In this document: piece after piece, positions 25,065 to 27,771 of the stretch
How positions within the stretch are numbered: position 1 is the first letter of the stretch
Layout of the letters: every line of letters begins with the position of its first letter
DNA from: Verrucomicrobiota bacterium
GTDB taxonomy: Bacteria > Verrucomicrobiota > Verrucomicrobiia > Opitutales > Opitutaceae
Direction: 5' to 3'
DNA: 27,771 nt
NCBI GenBank assembly: GCA_023457715.1
Contig: JAEWKR010000044.1
Location: forward strand, 1 to 27,771
Translations under genes and position numbers: made by a program
The notes under the pieces: generated by a model
Told to the model about the DNA's origin: nothing
Seen by the model: the letters and a program-made list of their open reading frames with translations, nothing else
The model's database searches: none

Positions 25065-25261
25065 GCGGCCACCGTGAAGACACCCTTGATACCCGGGGCC
25101 TCTTCACCGTGCTCGAGCTTGTCGGCCCAGATACGCAGGACGAGCGCCTCGACCTTTGCGACGGCTTCGTCCTTCGAGGCGCCATACGCCATCGCCCCTG
25201 GAAGTGCGGGAACCTCCGCGATCCAGCGTCCGTCATCCTCTCGTTCGACCTCGACTCGCAT
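25061..25261 (-). CDS. HicB-family antitoxin
   Basis: 66 residues from the ATG at 25261; the frame is open to 25441 but that part lies in repeat-derived sequence. MRVEVEREDDGRWIAEVPALPGAMAYGASKDEAVAKVEALVLRIWADKLEHGE is the classic HicB pattern (D-G-RWIAEVP-x-LPG, then G-x-(S/T)-x-(D/E)-EA). Short form without a DNA-binding domain. Stop overlaps the HicA ATG, so translation is coupled. Confidence 0.9.
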   Translation of the reverse strand: MRVEVEREDDGRWIAEVPALPGAMAYGASKDEAVAKVEALVLRIWADKLEHGEEAPGIKGVFTVAA

Positions 25262-25306
25262 CAGACGAGAATGGTGCGCTCCCGCCGCGCTCGCAAGTGC
25301 TACTTC

Positions 25307-25645
25307 GCCCGACGTCAAAGCCGGCCCGTCCGCCGTAGCGCTCGGGCGAAGGCGGAAGCCACGCGCGCGAACGCACGCGGGGCTCTGGATCCGAGGTGGC
25401 TGCGGTGCTTCAGCCCGCAGGACCGGGAACCCAAAACCCAAAACCCAAAACCCAAAACTCAGAAAGTAGCGGGGAGCGCCAGCGAGACGAGCCTTGGACC
25501 GGGGAACTCAAAACCCAAAACCCAAAACCCAAAACTCAGCAAGTAGCGGGGAGCGCCAGCGAGACGAGCCTTGGACCGAAACTCAAAACCCAAAACCCAA
25601 AACCCTGAGCCTGTCGAATGGGTTGCCTCGGCCGACGGGTTCGGC
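25307..25645 (-). mobile_element. Candidate attC split by heptamer repeats
   Basis: On the minus strand, GCCGAAC (25639-25645) then CCGTCGGCCGAGGCAACCC resembles the 5' half (R''-L'') of the intact sites. At 25307-25320, CTTTGACGTCGGGC resembles their 3' end, with one core change (GTCGGGC for GTTSGGC). About 300 bp, mostly CCCAAAA repeats, lie between. The matching ends support a former attC; decay makes this uncertain. Confidence 0.45.
25430..25605. repeat. Composite 77-bp tandem repeat with CCCAAAA heptamers
   Basis: Two copies of a unit containing AAGTAGCGGGGAGCGCC and GAGACGAGCCTTGGACC start at 25464 and 25541, exactly 77 bp (11 x 7) apart. The spaces are filled by CCCAAAA heptamers. A relative of the unit (GTAGCGGGGAGCG) occurs at about 24436-24448 next to the truncated HicA gene. 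Confidence 0.85.
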
Positions 25646-26064
25646 GAGGGCACGCGCTCGACCACCAGTACGCCGCGCTTCACGTACAAGTCGACGTATC
25701 CGGAGCTGAGAGCGATCCGGGTGCAGCTCAGGTATTCGCCATCGACCTTGCGCGCCGTGCCCATTGGGGGTCGCGAAGCGTCACGGACGATGACCGGTTC
25801 AGCGAGAAGCGTGAGTACCCCGGACTCGTTCAGGTAGTACGCGAGTACATAGGTCGAACCGTCCTTCTGGATCAGGATGCGATCGACAGACGCGGCGGTG
25901 ATCGGGTGGACGTACGACCCGTCAGCGCGCTCGAAGGCCACGCCAAACGAAAGATGGTAGTCCTCATGCTTCAGATCGGACACCATGATCCGTTGAGGGA
26001 AATCGGTGGCACCCGCCCACAACGTGGCGCACCAAAGCAACGAGAATACCGCGATGGTCTTCAT
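25459..26064 (-). CDS. Secreted hypothetical cassette protein with repeat-derived tail
   Basis: The frame runs 201 residues from the ATG at 26064, which directly follows the attC core at 26065. It starts with a signal peptide (MKTIAVFSLLWCATLWAGA). The middle part (about 25-140: DLKHEDYHLSFGVAFERADGSYVHPI, VDRILIQKDGSTYVLAYYLN, LSSGYVDLYVKRGVLVVERVP) looks like a genuine soluble beta-rich domain of unknown family. The last 60 residues read through decayed attC sequence and CCCAAAA repeats, giving twice SFGFWVLGFEF-like segments. The original stop was probably lost. Exported protein of unknown function. Confidence 0.6.
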   Translation of the reverse strand: MKTIAVFSLLWCATLWAGATDFPQRIMVSDLKHEDYHLSFGVAFERADGSYVHPITAASVDRILIQKDGSTYVLAYYLNESGVLTLLAEPVIVRDASRPPMGTARKVDGEYLSCTRIALSSGYVDLYVKRGVLVVERVPSPNPSAEATHSTGSGFWVLGFEFRSKARLAGAPRYLLSFGFWVLGFEFPGPRLVSLALPATF

Positions 26065-26154
26065 GCCGAACGTCAAAGATGAGCCACGCGGCCCTCTGGT
26101 TTCGAATTGTAGGACATGGCGGCGAACCGCGTTGGCTCTAGCGTCTGGTTAGCC
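26065..26154 (-). mobile_element. attC site A
   Basis: 90 bp. On the minus strand: R'' GGCTAAC (26148-26154), L'' GAGCCAACGCGG, then L' CCGCGTGGCTC and R' GTTCGGC (26065-26071). L'' and L' pair fully except for one extra A in L'', the extrahelical-base asymmetry that lets the integrase choose a strand. The RelE-type toxin's stop lies within the 5' half, and the next gene's ATG comes right after R'. Confidence 0.8.
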
Positions 26155-26414
26155 GTCCTTTCGTCAGCCGCTGCTTGAAGTGCACGATGGTGATGACTTG
26201 GAACTCAGTGTCCGTGTGCGCGTAGATGATTCGGTACGGCGACTCGTGTACTTCGCGCAGCGCCTGCTCGGGGTATTCATGAACCAAGTGTCCCTGGGTC
26301 GGATGCGATGATGCGCGCGACCATGCGTGCCGCGTAAAACTCGGAGTCCTGCGCTATAAAGCGCTTGATGGCTTTCAGCGAACGACGTGCCTCCGCTGCC
26401 CAGACGATGGTCAC
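26138..26414 (-). pseudogene. RelE/ParE-family toxin, frameshifted
   Basis: The start (GTG at 26414, overlapping the antitoxin stop) opens as VTIVWAAEARRSLKAIKRFIAQDSEFYAARMVARII, a clear RelE/ParE N-terminus, then ends early at a TGA about 46 codons in. A second frame resumes with QGHLVHEYPEQALREVHESPYRIIYAHTDTEFQVITIVHF, the rest of the family, to a TAG at 26138. The L-x-x-FP turn usually between the two parts is missing, so a deletion not divisible by three is likely. The total span of 277 nt is one base off a whole number of codons. As it stands no full toxin is made. Confidence 0.85.
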
Positions 26415-26608
26415 AGCCCGAATTCCTTCCGGACCGACATGTGAGAATGCACCCGGCCGGAGCGCACGTCGGCCAGCCCTGAGTCGATCTTCTGCCGGAC
26501 ATAGATCCGGTACATGAGGTCATCCCACGTGGACGTCGGCGGTAAGCCGCGCACGAGCTTGATCGCTGCGGACTTGACGTTCGTGCGCTTGGATTTCGTG
26601 GTCGGCAT
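26411..26608 (-). CDS. Antitoxin of the RelE/ParE-type module
   Basis: 65 residues from the ATG at 26608. A Lys-rich start, then the core LPPTSTWDDLMYRIYVRQKIDSGLADVRSGRVHSHMSVRKEFGL. The WDDLMYRIYVRxKIxxGLAD block is typical of short antitoxins that precede RelE/ParE toxins. The stop overlaps the toxin start (GTGA). Complete although the toxin is broken. Confidence 0.8.
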   Translation of the reverse strand: MPTTKSKRTNVKSAAIKLVRGLPPTSTWDDLMYRIYVRQKIDSGLADVRSGRVHSHMSVRKEFGL

Positions 26609-26671
26609 ACCAGCCAAGATGTGCGACGTGGGCGTGATGGCAAGGGGCCGTTCGGCTAGGGTTGGTAGCTC
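26609..26671. other. Spacer without a recognisable attC
   Basis: About 63 bp between the 56-aa gene's stop and the antitoxin start. No GTTRRRY-like core pair or L-box pair can be found, so the small gene and the toxin module may share one cassette, or the site between them may have been lost. Confidence 0.5.
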
Positions 26672-26842
26672 TCAGTCGGGTCCGTCGCCAGGATGGTAGT
26701 TCTGTGCGTCGTCAGTATCAGGCTTCGACCGGTTTGAATCCGTGCTGCTCCTGCGCTGCAAACAACCGACCAGCGCCAACACGAGCCAAAAGACGGCTGC
26801 GGCTGCGGAAAGCGCAATGGCCAATCGGACGAGTGAATGCAT
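26672..26842 (-). CDS. Small cassette-encoded membrane protein or lipoprotein
   Basis: 56 residues. The ATG (26840-26842) comes one base after the attC R' core, as expected for a cassette gene. Residues 7-27 (LAIALSAAAAVFWLVLALVG) are a membrane helix or lipoprotein signal, followed by C28 in LVGC, a match to the lipobox. The rest is short and polar (QRRSSTDSNRSKPDTDD). No family recognised. Either a single-pass membrane protein or a small lipoprotein. Confidence 0.55.
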   Translation of the reverse strand: MHSLVRLAIALSAAAAVFWLVLALVGCLQRRSSTDSNRSKPDTDDAQNYHPGDGPD

Positions 26843-26843
26843 C

Positions 26844-26967
26844 GCCGAACGTTAATGATGAGCCACGAGCGCGAACGCACGACCCGTTCGGCAGGGCAAG
26901 GTTGAGCGCTGATGGAATGAGCGAATCACCGGGAAGGTGGCTCGTTGGCTCGAGCGACTGGTTGGGC
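26844..26967 (-). mobile_element. attC site B
   Basis: 124 bp. Minus strand: R'' GCCCAAC (26961-26967, a perfect RYYYAAC), L'' GAGCCAACGAGC, L' GCTCGTGGCTC, R' GTTCGGC (26844-26850). One extra A in L'' as in the other sites. It begins 7 bp after the stop of the DUF5615 remnant and ends one base before the ATG of the 56-aa gene. Confidence 0.85.
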
Positions 26968-26974
26968 CGGCCGT

Positions 26975-27294
26975 TCAGGGTAGTGGAAGCTCCTCGTACG
27001 AAGCTGGCCTGGCACGTCTTACGCTCTCGCCAATTGCGGCCAGGTGTCTCTGCATCCGCGGCCAGCTGGTCGATAAAAGGACGAGAATGCTGATCCGGCG
27101 CCATGTGAGATTCTGCTGATACCTCAAATCTGATGGGTGGTGACCAACAAATCGAAACCCGCGCTTTCTGCCTGGGCGAGAAGCTCGCCATTTCTTAGCG
27201 AACTCCATGCGAGCTCGAAAGTGGTCGAGACCTGATGGTCGATCAGGTGAGCACGCAACGGTACGGGCACGCCCTGGTCGAAAACGATTTTCAA
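26975..27294 (-). pseudogene. DUF5615 (PIN-like) toxin, one-base frameshift
   Basis: The frame opens with a TTG that overlaps the DUF433 stop: LKIVFDQGVPVPLRAHL, then the usual TTFELAWSSLRNGELLAQAESAGFDLLVTT. It then reads HQI-stop at about 27124 where the family has DQNL. In the neighbouring frame the rest follows at once: LRYQQNLTWRRISILVLLSTSWPRMQ to a stop at 26975. One base is missing near 27127-27132, and the total span (320 nt) is one short of a multiple of three. The acidic residue of TTDQN is also changed to His. These PIN-like proteins are predicted nucleases paired with DUF433. Non-functional as it stands. Confidence 0.85.
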
Positions 27295-27503
27295 GCAGCA
27301 CTACGAGCCGCGTATTCGAGAACCCGCTCGACTTGGGCGCGGGACACGCCGGGGAACCACGTGAGATAGTCGTCGACCCTGGCTCCGTCCTTCAAATTCT
27401 GGAATAGCGATGATACCGGCACTCGTGTGCCACGAAAGACCCACGCGCCGCTCTGGACCTCGGCCCGGCGCTCAACAGCCTCGCATTGTGACCAATCGAG
27501 CAT
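27291..27503 (-). CDS. DUF433 family antitoxin
   Basis: 70 residues from the ATG at 27503; the frame is open to 27728 but upstream it crosses an attC. MLDWSQCEAVERRAEVQSGAWVFRGTRVPVSSLFQNLKDGARVDDYLTWFPGVSRAQVERVLEYAARS is textbook DUF433: GxWVFxGTRVPV, LFxNLxDGAxxDDYLxWFPGV. Predicted VapB-like antitoxin to the DUF5615 PIN-like protein that follows with a TTGA overlap. Undamaged. Confidence 0.9.
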   Translation of the reverse strand: MLDWSQCEAVERRAEVQSGAWVFRGTRVPVSSLFQNLKDGARVDDYLTWFPGVSRAQVERVLEYAARSAA

Positions 27504-27547
27504 AAGGGAACGATATGTCAGCCGACGCTTCGCGCAAGCGTGGTCTC

Positions 27548-27670
27548 GCCCAACGTTAAAGAGAGCCACGACCGCCGGCGGACAAGCCGCACGGCGGGGG
27601 CAGGTGGAGCGGAGCTCAAATGTGCGAATCACTGCAAAGTAAGGTCGTTGGCTCGGGCGACTGGTTGAAC
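27548..27670 (-). mobile_element. attC site C
   Basis: 123 bp. Minus strand: R'' GTTCAAC (27664-27670), L'' GAGCCAACGACC, L' GGTCGTGGCTC, R' GTTGGGC (27548-27554). Same extra A in L''. It separates the DUF433 cassette from an incomplete preceding cassette at the window edge. Confidence 0.85.
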
Positions 27671-27771
27671 CAAGCCGCTGCGCGGCGCTGGGTAGGCGTG
27701 CGAGGGGTGGAGTTGGGGCTGGATACACGGTCGAGGCGGTGGAGGAGGTACTGCCGGTCCGGCAGGGTGTA
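27671..27771. other. End of a preceding cassette, no gene called
   Basis: About 100 bp upstream of attC site C. All three minus-strand frames stay open for most of it, and none shows a recognisable protein end. It contains a small GC hairpin (CCGCTGCGCGG, about 27675-27685). Presumably the 3' part of the next cassette. Confidence 0.4.

Larger units (their letters stand above)
24457..27771 (-). mobile_element. Chromosomal integron cassette array (toxin-antitoxin rich)
   Basis: All genes here point left and are short. Three attC sites with matched cores and L boxes separate them, each placed between a stop codon and the start of the next gene, the normal cassette layout. The cassettes include HicBA, RelE/ParE-type and DUF433/DUF5615 modules, the cargo typical of sedentary chromosomal integrons. 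Orientation of the sites predicts that attI and the integrase lie beyond the right edge; none is visible in the window. The left limit is uncertain because the attC material there is decayed. Confidence 0.75.

Noticed and set aside
26164..26643. A 159-codon leftward frame over the RelE-type module
   Set aside because: It is an out-of-frame reading across the antitoxin and broken toxin; both have clear homology in other frames.

Overview
The window is high-GC bacterial chromosome. The gene content suggests Verrucomicrobiota, most likely the Opitutaceae: a long secreted protein with Ig-like domains and twin C-terminal modules, an orphan PadR/ADOP-type permease pair, and intergenic space filled with heptanucleotide tandem repeats. 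This assignment is inference; no rRNA, tRNA or other phylogenetic marker is present.

Layout. 1-353: inverted and heptamer repeats. 354-4130 (-): AsmA-like envelope protein. 4299-4490 (+): tiny membrane protein. 4605-7845 (-): TPR protein, PP2C phosphatase and DinG/XPD-type Fe-S helicase. 8086-12551 (+): a translationally coupled pair, a small secreted protein with a possible NTR/TIMP-like fold and a matrixin metalloprotease with about eight Ig-like domains. 12822-15062 (+): P1B-type metal ATPase with SPC and HEGST motifs. 15223-16149 (-) and 16360-16863 (+): a CarH/LitR-like B12-dependent MerR regulator divergent from a secreted fasciclin protein, with six TAGACA boxes between or at their starts. 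17041-17922 (+): outer-membrane barrel protein. 18078-18449 (+): STAS-like protein. 18751-21785 (-): PadR regulator and ADOP-type permease. 22132-23814 (-): phospholipase-D family protein. 23907-24158 (-): YdeI/OmpD-associated family protein.

From about 24457 to the right edge the sequence reads as a chromosomal integron cassette array on the minus strand. Three well-formed attC sites (26065-26154, 26844-26967, 27548-27670) share the same core and L boxes and the same one-base asymmetry between arms. At least one more site appears split by heptamer repeats. The cassettes carry four toxin-antitoxin modules (two HicBA, one RelE/ParE type, one DUF433/DUF5615), a secreted protein and a 56-aa membrane or lipoprotein. 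All four antitoxins are open, but three of the four toxins look dead: one HicA lacks the segment with its catalytic histidine, the RelE/ParE toxin is frameshifted, and the DUF5615 toxin has a one-base deletion. The orientation predicts the integrase beyond the right edge.

The other recurrent theme is a gene-end module: stop codon, short GC hairpin with a three- or four-base loop, then an array of 7-bp repeats. It recurs at the ends of at least five genes, and related copies lie in other intergenic gaps.
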